Positions 16,800 through 25,896 of a stretch of DNA of 64,000 bases are shown one piece after another. Source of the DNA: Microbacterium sp. p3-SID336 (GTDB taxonomy: Bacteria; Actinomycetota; Actinomycetes; Actinomycetales; Microbacteriaceae). The translations under genes were made by a program, and so were the position numbers. The notes under the pieces are model-generated. The model was not told the DNA's origin and searched no databases. It worked only from the letters and a program-made list of their open reading frames with translations. The stretch spans positions 30,826-94,825 of the forward strand of contig NZ_JALXPE010000003.1 in assembly GCF_025143365.1 (NCBI RefSeq). Direction: 5' to 3'. Positions within the stretch are counted from its first letter, which is position 1. Every line of letters begins with the position of its first letter.

Positions 16800-18355
16800 T
16801 GCGCATCCTCACCGCCTCCGACAGCGCGCTCCTCGTCGAGGCCGACGACCTCGCGCAGGCCATGCGACTGAACCTCGCCTGGGACGGCGTCCCCGGCGTG
16901 GTCGAGCGCATCCCGGGGGCCCGTACGGTGCTCGTCCGCTTCGACCCCCACCGCACGACGGCCACGGCGCTCGCCGAGATCCTGGCCGCGACCGAGGCCG
17001 ATGCCGTCGAGCTCCCGGACGCGGGAGAGGTGACGGTCCCCGTCCGATACGACGGAGAGGACCTGGACGAGACCGCCGCCCTGCTCGGCGTGTCAGCGGA
17101 GGAGCTCGTCGAGCGCCACCTCGCCGCCGAATGGCGGGTGGCCTTCTCGGGCTTCGCCCCCGGCTTCGGATACGCCGTCAGCGGCGACCCGCTCTTCGAC
17201 GTGCCACGACGATCGTCGCCCCGCACCCGGGTGCCTGCCGGTTCGGTCGCGCTCGCGGGGGCGTTCAGCGGCGTGTATCCCCGGGAGAGTCCGGGCGGCT
17301 GGCAGCTCATCGGCCGCACCGCCCTGGAGATGTGGGACATCGATCGCGACCCGCCTGCCCTGCTCGCGCCGGGCCGCCGCGTGCGCTTCGTGCGTGCGGA
17401 GCGGGAGGCGACCGCGCTGGCTGCCGCGCCCGACGCCGCCGCGCCCGCCGCTGAACCCGCCGCGCCCGCCGCCGCTGCGGTCGAGGTCGTGCGGGCGTCG
17501 CTGCAGCTGCTCGTGCAGGATGCCGGGCGCCCGGGCTATGCGGCCCTCGGGGTCTCCGCGTCCGGGGTGGCCGACCGGACCGCGTCGCACGATGCGAACC
17601 GCGCCGTGGGCAACCCTCCCGAGGCCGCGGTGCTGGAGAGCGTGGGCGGAGCGGTGCTGCGCTTCCGCGGGGCCGGCGTCGCCGCAGTGGCGGGGGCGCT
17701 CGGCACGCTCGTCCTCAGCGATTCCGCGGGGGTGGAGCGGCCGGTCGTGCACGGTGCCCCGTTCGCGACGGTCGACGGGGACGAACTCACCCTCGGGCAT
17801 CCGGAGCAGGGCCTGCGCTACGTCGTCGGCGTGCGCGGCGGACTCGACGTCGATCCGGCGCTGGGCAGTCGCGCGGCCGACACGCTCGCCGGTCTCGGGC
17901 CGCAGCCGCTGTCCGCCGGTGCCGTCGTCCCCATCGGCGAGGTCGCGGCGGCCTCGGTCGACCCGGTGTCCGTGCCGCGACCGCTGCCCGCCCCCGGCGA
18001 CCTCGTGCACCTCGAGATCACGCTCGGGCCCCGCGACGACTGGTTCACGCCGGCCGGACGCGAAGTGCTCACCGCGCAGGAATGGACCGTCACCCCGCGT
18101 TCCGACCGGGTCGGGATCCGCCTCCACGGCGACACGCCCCTGGAGCGGGCGGTCAGCGGCGAACTGCCCAGCGAGGGCGCTGTCACGGGTGCCATCCAGG
18201 TGCCGCCGGACGGGCAGCCCGTGCTCTTCCTCCCCGACCATCCGCTGACCGGCGGCTACCCCATCGTCGGCGCGCTCACCGACCGCAGCCTCGACCTCGC
18301 CGCCCAGCTCGCGCCGGGCGTGCGCGTGCGCTTCACCGTCAAGGAGACCCCATGA
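16799..18355 (+). CDS. pxpBC: Fused 5-oxoprolinase subunits PxpB-PxpC (AHS1-AHS2)
   Basis: 518 residues: an AHS1/KipI domain (1-~200; [10 protein letters not shown] and [11 protein letters not shown]), a ~25-residue Ala/Pro-rich linker, then an AHS2/KipA domain (~225-518; [20 protein letters not shown] and [10 protein letters not shown]). In most bacteria PxpB and PxpC are separate proteins. The same AHS1-AHS2 pair also forms the carboxyltransferase part of urea carboxylase. Because a biotin carboxylase gene overlaps it by 4 bp, the fusion may serve a biotin-dependent reaction as well as, or instead of, simple oxoprolinase. Confidence 0.92.
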   Translation: MRILTASDSALLVEADDLAQAMRLNLAWDGVPGVVERIPGARTVLVRFDPHRTTATALAEILAATEADAVELPDAGEVTVPVRYDGEDLDETAALLGVSAEELVERHLAAEWRVAFSGFAPGFGYAVSGDPLFDVPRRSSPRTRVPAGSVALAGAFSGVYPRESPGGWQLIGRTALEMWDIDRDPPALLAPGRRVRFVRAEREATALAAAPDAAAPAAEPAAPAAAAVEVVRASLQLLVQDAGRPGYAALGVSASGVADRTASHDANRAVGNPPEAAVLESVGGAVLRFRGAGVAAVAGALGTLVLSDSAGVERPVVHGAPFATVDGDELTLGHPEQGLRYVVGVRGGLDVDPALGSRAADTLAGLGPQPLSAGAVVPIGEVAAASVDPVSVPRPLPAPGDLVHLEITLGPRDDWFTPAGREVLTAQEWTVTPRSDRVGIRLHGDTPLERAVSGELPSEGAVTGAIQVPPDGQPVLFLPDHPLTGGYPIVGALTDRSLDLAAQLAPGVRVRFTVKETP

Positions 18356-20067
18356 CCACTGTGCTGATCGCCAACCGGGGGGAGATCGCCGTCCGCGTGA
18401 TGCGCGCCTGCGCCGAGGCGGGGTACGTCTCGGTCGCCGTGTACGCGGATCAGGATGCGGATGCCCTGCACGTGCGTCTCGCGGACGAGGCCGTGGCCCT
18501 CGGCGGCGACACCGCGGCGGACACGTACCTGTCGATCGAGGCGCTGATCGAGGCGGCGCGACGGAGCGGCGCCGATGCGGTGCACCCCGGCTACGGCTTC
18601 CTGTCGGAGAGTGCGGCGTTCGCACGTGCGGTGGAGGACGCGGGTCTCGTGTGGATCGGACCCTCGCCGGAGAGCATCGACGCACTCGGCGACAAGATGA
18701 CGGCCCGTCGCATCGCCCAGCGCGTTGGCGCGCCCCTCGCCGCCGGCACCGACGAGCCGCTGTCCGGCCCGGAGCAGGCCGTGGCCTTCGCGGAGGAGCA
18801 CGGCTTGCCCATCGCGATCAAGGCCGCGTTCGGCGGCGGCGGGCGCGGACTCAAGGTCGTGCGGGAGCTGTCCGAGGTCGGGGCGGCATTCGAGGCGGCG
18901 ACGCGCGAGGCCGTGGCGGCCTTCGGTCGCGGCGAGTGCTTCGTGGAGCGGTTCCTGGAGCGCCCGCGGCACATCGAGGTGCAGGTGCTCGGGGACGGAC
19001 GCGGCGGTGTGGTCGTGGTGGGCGACCGTGACTGCTCGATGCAGCGCCGCAACCAGAAGCTCATCGAGGAGGCTCCGGCGCCCGGACTCACAGCGGCCCA
19101 GCGCGAGCAGTTCCATGACGCGGCGCGGGCGATCTGCGCCGAGGTGCAGTACCGCGGCGCCGGCACCGTGGAGTTCCTGCTCGCGGCCGACGGCACGATC
19201 TCGTTCCTGGAGGTGAACACGCGCCTCCAGGTGGAGCACCCGGTGACGGAGCAGGTCACCGGCACCGATCTGGTGCGCGAGCAGTTCCGCATCGCGTTCG
19301 GCGAGGGGCCGTCCTTCACCGAGACCCCGACCCCGCTCGGTCACGCGTTCGAGTTCCGCATCAATGCGGAGGACCCGGGCCGCGGATTCCTGCCGAGCCC
19401 GGGCCGCGTCGACGTGCTGCGCGTGCCCGGAGGCCCCGGCGTGCGCTGGGACAGCGGCATCGAGGCGGGAGACACCGTGCAGCCCGCGTTCGACTCGATG
19501 ATCGCGAAGCTCATCGTGCACGCGGAGTCGCGGGATGCGGCGCTCGTCCGGGCGCGTCGGGCGCTGCGCGAGCTGTCGGTCGAGGGGCCGGCCACCGTGA
19601 TCCCGTTCGACCTCCGCGCGATCGACGACCCGGCCTTCGCGACCGCGACCTTCGCCGTGCACACCCAGTGGATCGAGACGACGCTGCTCCCGGCGCTCGA
19701 GTCCCAGGCGCGGCCGGCGGTCGCCCCGACCTCCGGACTGCAGCGGTTCTCGGTGGAGATCGACGGCCGCCGCGTCGTGCTCGGCCTCCCCGCGGAGCTG
19801 CTGGCGGGCATCGGCCGGTCGGCGGGGGAGGTCGCGGCGCCCGTCTCTGCGACGGACCCCGCGGAGCTCCGCGTCCCCGCGCCGGGCACGCTCGTGCGGT
19901 GGCTCGTCGACGACGGCGCGGCAGTGGCCGAGGGAGAGCCGGTGGCCGTCCTCGACGCGATGAAGATGGAGACCACGGTCGGCGCGCACCGTGCCGGCAC
20001 CCTCGCCCGCGGCGCCGACACCGGCAGCGTCCTCTCCGCCGACGCCCTCCTCGCGACGATCGCCTGA
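18352..20067 (+). CDS. Biotin carboxylase-BCCP protein of the pxp operon
   Basis: 571 residues: biotin carboxylase N-domain ([16 protein letters not shown]), ATP-grasp domain ([11 protein letters not shown] and [16 protein letters not shown]), BC C-domain, then a C-terminal biotinyl domain with the attachment Lys538 in AMKM. The order matches acetyl/propionyl-CoA carboxylase alpha subunits, but no beta carboxyltransferase gene is near. It overlaps pxpBC by ATGA. Together the two proteins carry all domains of a urea carboxylase split in two. The substrate carboxylated is unknown; an amide such as 5-oxoproline is a hypothesis. Confidence 0.92.
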   Translation: MTTVLIANRGEIAVRVMRACAEAGYVSVAVYADQDADALHVRLADEAVALGGDTAADTYLSIEALIEAARRSGADAVHPGYGFLSESAAFARAVEDAGLVWIGPSPESIDALGDKMTARRIAQRVGAPLAAGTDEPLSGPEQAVAFAEEHGLPIAIKAAFGGGGRGLKVVRELSEVGAAFEAATREAVAAFGRGECFVERFLERPRHIEVQVLGDGRGGVVVVGDRDCSMQRRNQKLIEEAPAPGLTAAQREQFHDAARAICAEVQYRGAGTVEFLLAADGTISFLEVNTRLQVEHPVTEQVTGTDLVREQFRIAFGEGPSFTETPTPLGHAFEFRINAEDPGRGFLPSPGRVDVLRVPGGPGVRWDSGIEAGDTVQPAFDSMIAKLIVHAESRDAALVRARRALRELSVEGPATVIPFDLRAIDDPAFATATFAVHTQWIETTLLPALESQARPAVAPTSGLQRFSVEIDGRRVVLGLPAELLAGIGRSAGEVAAPVSATDPAELRVPAPGTLVRWLVDDGAAVAEGEPVAVLDAMKMETTVGAHRAGTLARGADTGSVLSADALLATIA

Positions 20068-20081
20068 GCCGCGGGACGGGG

Positions 20082-21437
20082 TCAGGTGGGGTCGCCGCCC
20101 AGCGGCCCTACCGGCTCCAGCGGCTTCGGATCGTCGGCGCCGGTCTTGCGGGCGCGGGCGATGAGGTTGCCCAGGTGATAGATGAGCAGCGCGGCGACCG
20201 TGCCGAGCACGATGCCGCCGAATGCGAAGTCGCCCAGCTGCATCGAGAACCCGGCGATGCCGATCACGAGGGACACCGCGGCCGTGTACTGGTTGACCGG
20301 GCGGGAGAAGTCCACGCGGCTGTCGACCCAGATCTTGATGCCGATGATGCCGATCAGCCCGTAGAGCGCGGTGGTCGCGCCGCCCAGCACCCCGGCCGGG
20401 ATCGAGTTGAACACCTCACCGACCTTCGGGGAGAACGCGAGCAGGATCGCGAACAGGCCGGCCACCCAGTAGACGGCGGTCGAGTACACGCGGGTCGCGG
20501 CCATGACACCGATGTTCTCGCCGTAGGTCGTGGTGCCGGAGCCGCCGAAGCCGCCCGCGATCGTGGTGGCGACACCGTCGGCGATCAGGGCGCGGCCGGT
20601 GTGCTTGTTGATGGACGGGTCCTCCGTCATCGTGGCGACTCCGCGCACGTGGCCGACGTTCTCCGCGATCAGCACGAGCACGACGGGCAGGAACATCGCG
20701 ATGGTGGACCAGGTGCCCGGCTCGACGAAGTCGGGGAGCTGGAAGTGCGGCAGGCCGATCCAGGGAGCCTCGGCGATCAGCTCGGCGGGCGTCTTGTCGC
20801 CGCGGAGTGCGTTGGGCACGTCGAACGAGCCGTTGAACGCGGCCCAGACGAAGCCGACCGCGACGCCGAGGAAGATCGAGATGCGACCGAGGAAGCCGCG
20901 GAACAGCACCGCGAACAGGATGATCGCGACGAGAGTGATGGTGGCCGTCACCGGGTCCAGCGCGAAGTTGTTCCAGGCGGTGGGCGCGAGGTTGAAGCCG
21001 ATCAGGGCGACGATGGCGCCGGCGACGACCGGGGGCATCAGGGCGTCCACCCAGCGCAGCCCGGCGAACTGCACGACGAGGCCGACGATGGTGAGCAGCA
21101 CGCCGACCGCGACGACGCCCGCGAGCGCGGAGCCCGTGCCGCCCGCGGCGACGGCGGCCGTGATGGGGGCGATGAACGCGAAGGAGCTGCCGAGGTAGCT
21201 GGGCAGCTGATTCTTCGTGATGAGCAGGAAGAGCAGGGTGCCGAGACCGCTGAACAGCAGCGTGGTCGACACGGGAAAGCCGGTGAGTGTCGGCACCAGG
21301 AAGGTGGCGCCGAACATGGCGACCACGTGCTGCGCGCCGATGGCGATGGTCGCGGGCCAGCTCAGGCGCTCCTCGGGGGTGACGACGGTGCCGGGGGCGA
21401 CCGTGCGGCCGTTTCCGTGCAGCTTCCACAAAGCCAT
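20082..21437 (-). CDS. uraA: Uracil-xanthine permease (NCS2 family)
   Basis: 451-residue nucleobase:cation symporter-2 with about 14 membrane segments. The NCS2 signature region reads FLPVVLVLIAENVGHV followed by GGFGGSGTTTYGENIGVMAATRVYS. These motifs match UraA-like uracil carriers, although xanthine carriers are close relatives. ATG 21437 is preceded by GAGGAG. It is convergent with the pxp operon (15 bp apart) and transcribed alone. Inner membrane protein for pyrimidine salvage. Confidence 0.93.
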   Translation of the reverse strand: MALWKLHGNGRTVAPGTVVTPEERLSWPATIAIGAQHVVAMFGATFLVPTLTGFPVSTTLLFSGLGTLLFLLITKNQLPSYLGSSFAFIAPITAAVAAGGTGSALAGVVAVGVLLTIVGLVVQFAGLRWVDALMPPVVAGAIVALIGFNLAPTAWNNFALDPVTATITLVAIILFAVLFRGFLGRISIFLGVAVGFVWAAFNGSFDVPNALRGDKTPAELIAEAPWIGLPHFQLPDFVEPGTWSTIAMFLPVVLVLIAENVGHVRGVATMTEDPSINKHTGRALIADGVATTIAGGFGGSGTTTYGENIGVMAATRVYSTAVYWVAGLFAILLAFSPKVGEVFNSIPAGVLGGATTALYGLIGIIGIKIWVDSRVDFSRPVNQYTAAVSLVIGIAGFSMQLGDFAFGGIVLGTVAALLIYHLGNLIARARKTGADDPKPLEPVGPLGGDPT

Positions 21438-21537
21438 GCGGGCTCCTCAGGGGTTCGGGATCGGGGCGGAGTGCTGGAGCAACACTACCGATTCCTGAGT
21501 TTTCCCTGAGCGCCGGAATCGAGGGTAGACGCGGCCG

Positions 21538-21543
21538 TAGAAT
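21538..21543 (+). promoter_or_regulatory. -10 element of the vapBC operon
   Basis: TAGAAT lies 7 nt before GTG 21551. This places transcription start at or next to that codon and supports a leaderless antitoxin mRNA starting at 21551 rather than ATG 21542, which overlaps the hexamer. Confidence 0.6.
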
Positions 21544-21550
21544 GGTAGAC

Positions 21551-21814
21551 GTGAGCCTGAACATCAAGAACGAGACCACCCATGAGCTGGTGCGGCGCCT
21601 CGCGGAACTCACGGGCCAGAGTCAGACGGGCGCCGTGGAAGACGCGGTGCGTCGTCGCCTCGCGGAGCTGGAGCACGATCGTGAGGCGGAGGTCGCGCGC
21701 AAGCTGGCGGCGATCGAGGCCGTGGTCGCGCGTTTCCAGGCACTGCCCGTCATCGGCCCGAGCTACGAGGAGATCATGGAGGAGATGTACGACGAGCAGG
21801 GCCTCCCGCGTTGA
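21551..21814 (+). CDS. vapB: Type II antitoxin VapB (PSK/Rv0623 type)
   Basis: 87-residue antitoxin beginning MSLNIKNETTHELVRRLAELTG, close to the standard MALSIKN start of this VapB class: an N-terminal ribbon-helix DNA-binding part, then a charged helical C-terminus (PSYEEIMEEMYDEQG) that would wrap around the toxin. GTG 21551 is chosen from family length and from the -10 spacing. It overlaps vapC by 4 bp. The VapB-VapC complex normally represses its own promoter. Confidence 0.88.
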   Translation: MSLNIKNETTHELVRRLAELTGQSQTGAVEDAVRRRLAELEHDREAEVARKLAAIEAVVARFQALPVIGPSYEEIMEEMYDEQGLPR

Positions 21815-22200
21815 TCGTCGATACATCAGCGCTGATGGCCATTCTCAAGCGCGAGCCCGAGGCGGAGAGCTTCGCTCTGCTTATGACGCGCGAGTCGGTG
21901 GCCCTCTCCGCCGCCACTTTGACCGAGGCGTACATCGTCGCGGGCGTGCAGGTGGGAGCGCCAGCGCTGGCCGAAGTCGATGCGCTGCTTTGGAGCGCGG
22001 ACGCTGAGGTCATCCCGGTCGATGAAGCCCAGGCGCGGCTCGCCGGCGATGCGTACCTTCGGTTCGGCCGCGGCTCGGGCAGCCGCGCGCGCCTCAACTA
22101 CGGCGACTGCTTCTCCTACGCACTCGCGATCAGTCGCGATCAGCCGCTGCTGTTCAAGGGAGACGACTTCGCCCACACCGACGTGCGGCGGGTGGAGTAG
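21811..22200 (+). CDS. vapC: Type II toxin VapC (PIN-domain RNase)
   Basis: 129-residue PIN-domain endoribonuclease toxin. The acidic metal site is complete: Asp4 (VDTSA), Glu39 (LTEAY), Asp99 (NYGDCFSYALA) and Asp118/119 (GDDF). The start is TTG at 21811, overlapping the vapB stop as TTGA, so its low translation is coupled to antitoxin synthesis. It is convergent with purC. An intact active site suggests a working module; the RNA target is unknown. Confidence 0.9.
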   Translation: MIVDTSALMAILKREPEAESFALLMTRESVALSAATLTEAYIVAGVQVGAPALAEVDALLWSADAEVIPVDEAQARLAGDAYLRFGRGSGSRARLNYGDCFSYALAISRDQPLLFKGDDFAHTDVRRVE

Positions 22201-22215
22201 GAGGCGACGGGAGCG

Positions 22216-23091
22216 TCAGGCGCCGAGGCGGTCGATGAGCTCGCGGTAGCGCGCGGTGGTGCGGGCGACGACGTCATCGGGCAGCGCGGGCGGCTCGCCC
22301 TGCCTGTCCCAGTTCGCGGCGAGCCAGTCGCGCACGATCTGCTTGTCGAAGCTCGCCATGCGCTCCGCCGGCGTCGTCCCGGTGCGCCACGACTCGGCGT
22401 CCCAGTAGCGCGAGGAGTCGCTCGTGAGCACCTCGTCGGCGAGACGCAGCACGCCGTCGGCGTCGACCCCGAACTCGAACTTCGTGTCGGCGAGGATCAG
22501 GCCCTTGTCCTCCGCGATCGCGGCGGCGCGGGCGTAGACGGCCAGTGAGGTGTCGCGCAGCTCCGCGGCGCGTTCGGCCCCGACGAGCTCGACGACGCGG
22601 TCATACGTGATGTTCTCGTCGTGCTCGCCCAGAGGGGCCTTGTAGGCGGGGGTGAACAGCGGCTCCGGCAGACGGTCGCCGTTGTGCAGGCCCTCGGGCA
22701 GCGCGATGCCGCACACCGTGCCGTGCTCCTGGTACTCGGCCCACCCGGAGCCCGTGATGTAGCCGCGCACGACGCATTCGATCGGCAGCATCTCCAACGA
22801 CTGGGCGAGCATCGCACGGTCGGCGACCTCGGCGGGGAGCTCGCCGTCCGCGAGGTGGTTCGGCACGTCGAGCTGTGCGAACCACCAGCGGCTGAGCCGT
22901 GTGAGCAGCGCGCCCTTGTCGGTGATGCCGGGGGAGAGCACGACGTCGAACGCGCTGACACGGTCGGACGCGACGACGAGGATGCGGGTGTCGGCCGGGT
23001 CCTCCGAGGCGTAGAGGTCGCGGACCTTGCCGGAGTAGAGGTGTCGCCATCCGGTGATGCTCGGCGCGGGGGCTGCGGAAGGTGTGCTCAC
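22216..23091 (-). CDS. purC: Phosphoribosylaminoimidazole-succinocarboxamide synthase
   Basis: SAICAR synthase (291 aa) of de novo purine synthesis, joining CAIR and aspartate with ATP. The family motifs are HLYSGKVRDLY, VVASDRVSAFDVV, PIECVVRGYITGSGW and LADTKFEFGVD. The start is GTG 23091. A minus-strand GATAAT at 23098-23103 ends 6 nt before it and there is no Shine-Dalgarno sequence, so the mRNA is probably leaderless. It is a single gene, unlinked to the other pur genes. Confidence 0.96.
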   Translation of the reverse strand: MSTPSAAPAPSITGWRHLYSGKVRDLYASEDPADTRILVVASDRVSAFDVVLSPGITDKGALLTRLSRWWFAQLDVPNHLADGELPAEVADRAMLAQSLEMLPIECVVRGYITGSGWAEYQEHGTVCGIALPEGLHNGDRLPEPLFTPAYKAPLGEHDENITYDRVVELVGAERAAELRDTSLAVYARAAAIAEDKGLILADTKFEFGVDADGVLRLADEVLTSDSSRYWDAESWRTGTTPAERMASFDKQIVRDWLAANWDRQGEPPALPDDVVARTTARYRELIDRLGA

Positions 23092-23146
23092 CCGCCCATT
23101 ATCCCGGTCCCCGTCGCGTCGCCCGCACAGAAGTCAAGGGGGGCGC

Positions 23147-23188
23147 TTGCCGCCCGGGCCCACGGAGGCGTATAGTCCACGTGGACTA
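23147..23188 (+). promoter_or_regulatory. PadR-regulated promoter and operator
   Basis: -35 TTGCCG at 23147-23152, -10 TATAGT at 23171-23176, and a perfect 16-bp palindrome TAGTCCACGTGGACTA at 23173-23188 covering the -10. This is what autorepression by the PadR protein encoded just downstream would require. Confidence 0.75.
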
Positions 23189-23201
23189 ATCGAGGTGGAG
23201 C

Positions 23202-23828
23202 ATGGCGAAGGACCCGGTGACCACCCTCACGCCGCTGGGCGTGATGGTGCTCGCGCTGCTGCGCGAGGGCGACATGCACCCCTACGAGATGGTGCGCCTG
23301 CTGCGCGCACGACACGACGACCGGCTGATCGCCGTCACGAACGGCACGCTCTACCACACGGTCGCCCGGCTCCAGAGGGCCGGGCTGCTGGAGGAGGTCG
23401 GCATCGACCGAGACGGCAACCGGCCGGAGCGCACGACCTACACGCTCACGGACGACGGGCGCGAGGCCGTGCTCGCCTGGGTGCGCCGCGAGCTCCCGCG
23501 CATCGATCGCGAGACCGACGCCCGTGTCGCACTCGCCGAGGCGCACAACCTCGATCGCGACGACGTGATCGGCCTGCTGCGCGAGCGTCGCACGGCCCTC
23601 ACCGACTCGCACACCCTGCACCGCGACGGGCTGCACAAGGCTCACCGCAAGGGCGTCCCCGCCCAGGTCCTCGTCGAGGTCGAGCGCCAGGAGGCGCTGC
23701 TCGCCGCGGAGCTGCGGTGGCTCGACTCCCTGCTCACCCGGCTCGACGGCGGCACCCTCTCGTGGGGACCCGACGCGTTCGACCACTCCGACCGCTACCT
23801 CGCTCAGCGAAAGGCCGCACAGCAATGA
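23202..23828 (+). CDS. PadR-family transcriptional regulator
   Basis: 208-residue PadR repressor: N-terminal winged helix (TPLGVMVLALLREGDMHPYEMVRLLRAR, VTNGTLYHTVARLQRAGLLEEV) and a C-terminal helical dimerisation domain of the Vir_act_alpha type. It should repress itself and the overlapping MFS exporter through the palindrome at its promoter, and be released by a compound exported by that pump. GAGGTGGAG precedes ATG 23202. Confidence 0.92.
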   Translation: MAKDPVTTLTPLGVMVLALLREGDMHPYEMVRLLRARHDDRLIAVTNGTLYHTVARLQRAGLLEEVGIDRDGNRPERTTYTLTDDGREAVLAWVRRELPRIDRETDARVALAEAHNLDRDDVIGLLRERRTALTDSHTLHRDGLHKAHRKGVPAQVLVEVERQEALLAAELRWLDSLLTRLDGGTLSWGPDAFDHSDRYLAQRKAAQQ

Positions 23829-25372
23829 CCGAATCCCGCCAGACCGCAGGGCCGCAGACCGGTCCGTTCGCTGCCGGTCATGCGCCCAAGAGCCCGTGGC
23901 CGGCGCTCTGGGCGCTCGTCATCGGCTTCTTCATGATCCTCGTCGACACCACGATCGTCTCGGTCGCGAACCCCGCCATCAAGGCCGCGCTCGACCCGGA
24001 GACGAACAACCTCGACAATGTCGTGTGGGTGACCAGCGCCTACCTGCTCGCCTACGCCGTGCCCCTGCTCATCACCGGGCGGCTCGGCGATCGCTTCGGC
24101 CCGAAGAACATCTACCTGATCGGGCTCGCCGTGTTCACACTCGCGTCGCTCTGGTGCGGTCTGTCGACCACGCTGGAGGGACTCATCGCGGCGCGTGCGG
24201 TGCAGGGGCTCGGTGCCGCGTTCATGACGCCGCAGACCATGGCCGTCATCACCCGCACCTTCCCGCCCGAGCGCCGTGGCGCCGCGATGGGGCTGTGGGG
24301 AGCCACGGCGGGTGTCGCCACTCTGGTCGGCCCCCTCGCCGGTGGCCTGCTGGTGGACGGCTTGGGCTGGGAGTGGATCTTCTTCGTCAACCTTCCGGTC
24401 GGCGTCGTGGCGTTCGTGCTCGCCTGGGTGCTCGTGCCGCGCCTGAAGACGCACCCGCACCGCTTCGACCTGGTGGGCGTGGTGCTCAGCGCCGTCGCGC
24501 TGTTCCTGCTCGTGTTCGGGCTGCAGGAGGGGGAGAAGTTCGACTGGGGTGTGATCTGGGGACCCATCTCGGTGTGGGGCCTGATCATCGCCGGGCTCGT
24601 GGTGATGGCGCTGTTCATCGTGCAGCAGGCGCGGACCCGGAGCGAACCGCTCGTGCCCCTCGCCCTGTTCCGCGACCGCAACTTCTCCGGGGCGAACGTC
24701 GCGATCGCCGCGGTCGGGTTCACCGTCACGAGCATGTCCCTGCCGATGATGTTCTTCCTGCAGACCGCGCGCGGGCTCACGCCGACCGAGGCCGCGATGC
24801 TGCTCATCCCGATGGCGGTGCTCTCGGGTGTGCTCGCGCCGGTGGCCGGCAAGATCCTCGACCGGGTCGATCCGCGGCTCATCCTGATCCCCGGTCTGCT
24901 CTGCGTCGGCGGTGCGCTGCTGTGGTACTCGGCACTGACCACGATGGACACGCCGATCCTGATGTTCCTGCTGCCGTCCGCGCTGATGGGCATCGGCAAC
25001 GCGGGCATGTGGGGCCCTCTCGCGACGACCGCCACGCGCAAGCTGCCGCCGCGCCAGGCGGGCGCGGGCGCCGGCATCTACAACACCACGAGGACCATCG
25101 GCTCCGTGATCGGCTCGGCGTCGATCGCCGCGTTCATGCAGTCGCGTCTGGAGGCGAACCTCCCGGGACTGGCCGAGGCGCCGGCGGGTGTCGGCGGCGG
25201 CGGATCCCTTCCGCCTCAGGTCGCCGAGGGGTTCGCCGCCGGCATGGCGCAGGCCCTCCTGCTCCCGGCCGCGGTGATCGTGGTCGCCCTGATCGCCGCG
25301 CTCTTCCTCGGTCGCTACGACCGCGCGGGGGAGCAGACGCAGCAGACCACGCCCGCGGCGCCGACCGCCTGA
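23825..25372 (+). CDS. MFS drug exporter, DHA2 (EmrB/QacA) family
   Basis: 515-residue proton-driven efflux carrier with 14 predicted membrane helices. Diagnostic elements are LVDTTIVSVANPAI in helix 1, the motif A-like loop GRLGDRFGPKN, and motif C-like GVATLVGPLAGGLLVDGLGWEWIFFVNLP in helix 5. The start overlaps the PadR stop (ATGA), so pump and repressor are co-expressed. The likely role is efflux of hydrophobic or cationic toxic compounds; the substrate cannot be told from sequence. Confidence 0.92.
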   Translation: MTESRQTAGPQTGPFAAGHAPKSPWPALWALVIGFFMILVDTTIVSVANPAIKAALDPETNNLDNVVWVTSAYLLAYAVPLLITGRLGDRFGPKNIYLIGLAVFTLASLWCGLSTTLEGLIAARAVQGLGAAFMTPQTMAVITRTFPPERRGAAMGLWGATAGVATLVGPLAGGLLVDGLGWEWIFFVNLPVGVVAFVLAWVLVPRLKTHPHRFDLVGVVLSAVALFLLVFGLQEGEKFDWGVIWGPISVWGLIIAGLVVMALFIVQQARTRSEPLVPLALFRDRNFSGANVAIAAVGFTVTSMSLPMMFFLQTARGLTPTEAAMLLIPMAVLSGVLAPVAGKILDRVDPRLILIPGLLCVGGALLWYSALTTMDTPILMFLLPSALMGIGNAGMWGPLATTATRKLPPRQAGAGAGIYNTTRTIGSVIGSASIAAFMQSRLEANLPGLAEAPAGVGGGGSLPPQVAEGFAAGMAQALLLPAAVIVVALIAALFLGRYDRAGEQTQQTTPAAPTA

Positions 25373-25375
25373 GCG

Positions 25376-25687
25376 TCAGCGCAGGGCGAGCTGGATCCTC
25401 CGGCTGAGCCGGTCAGCCGCCCTGCGCACGCCCAGCGTGGGAGTGCGCCCGCTCGCCCTGCCCTCCAGCACGATCCGCACGTCCGACCCCGCCCCGACGG
25501 GGGCCGCGACCACGCGCACGCGCTGCCGCTCGGCGAAGACGGCACCGCGCCGCGTGAAGACGACGCTCCGCTCGTCGGTCACCGGCCCCTCGCTGCCGGC
25601 GGCCCTCGCGCCGATGCGCCGGACCGCATCGAGGACCGATGCGGTGCCCTCCGTGGTGTAGAAACTCGTGTGCGCCGTCGCACGCAT
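25376..25687 (-). CDS. Hypothetical small basic protein
   Basis: 103 residues, starting MRATAHTSFYTTEGTASVLDAVRRIGARAAG. GGGGGAG is placed correctly before ATG 25687, which is why the longer open frame upstream is not used. It looks like a mixed alpha/beta single domain with beta strands RSVVFTRRGAVFAERQRVRVVAAPV and RIVLEG, then a basic helix at the C-terminus. No membrane segment or signal peptide. I do not recognise the family. It converges on the MFS gene with 3 bp between them. Confidence 0.6.
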   Translation of the reverse strand: MRATAHTSFYTTEGTASVLDAVRRIGARAAGSEGPVTDERSVVFTRRGAVFAERQRVRVVAAPVGAGSDVRIVLEGRASGRTPTLGVRRAADRLSRRIQLALR

Positions 25688-25896
25688 GACGGACTCCCCC
25701 TGGTGTCTCGATCCCTTCACGGGACCCTCCCGCCCCGTCCGGTCCCACTGGAGAGACGGGGAGAGGGGCCGTTCATTACGCGAGTGCGGCCGACTTCGCC
25801 AGCGTCCCCGGTGCGTGCTCAGCGGATGCCCAGGGTTAGGGTGGATGGTCGGCGGCCGCCGGGTCGCCCCTTCCGACCCCTCGAGGAGCACTCGTC

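Noticed and set aside
18352..20067. Annotation as acetyl/propionyl-CoA carboxylase alpha subunit
   Set aside because: The domain order fits, but no carboxyltransferase beta subunit is near, and the gene is translationally coupled to pxpBC, so a dedicated role in that operon is more likely.
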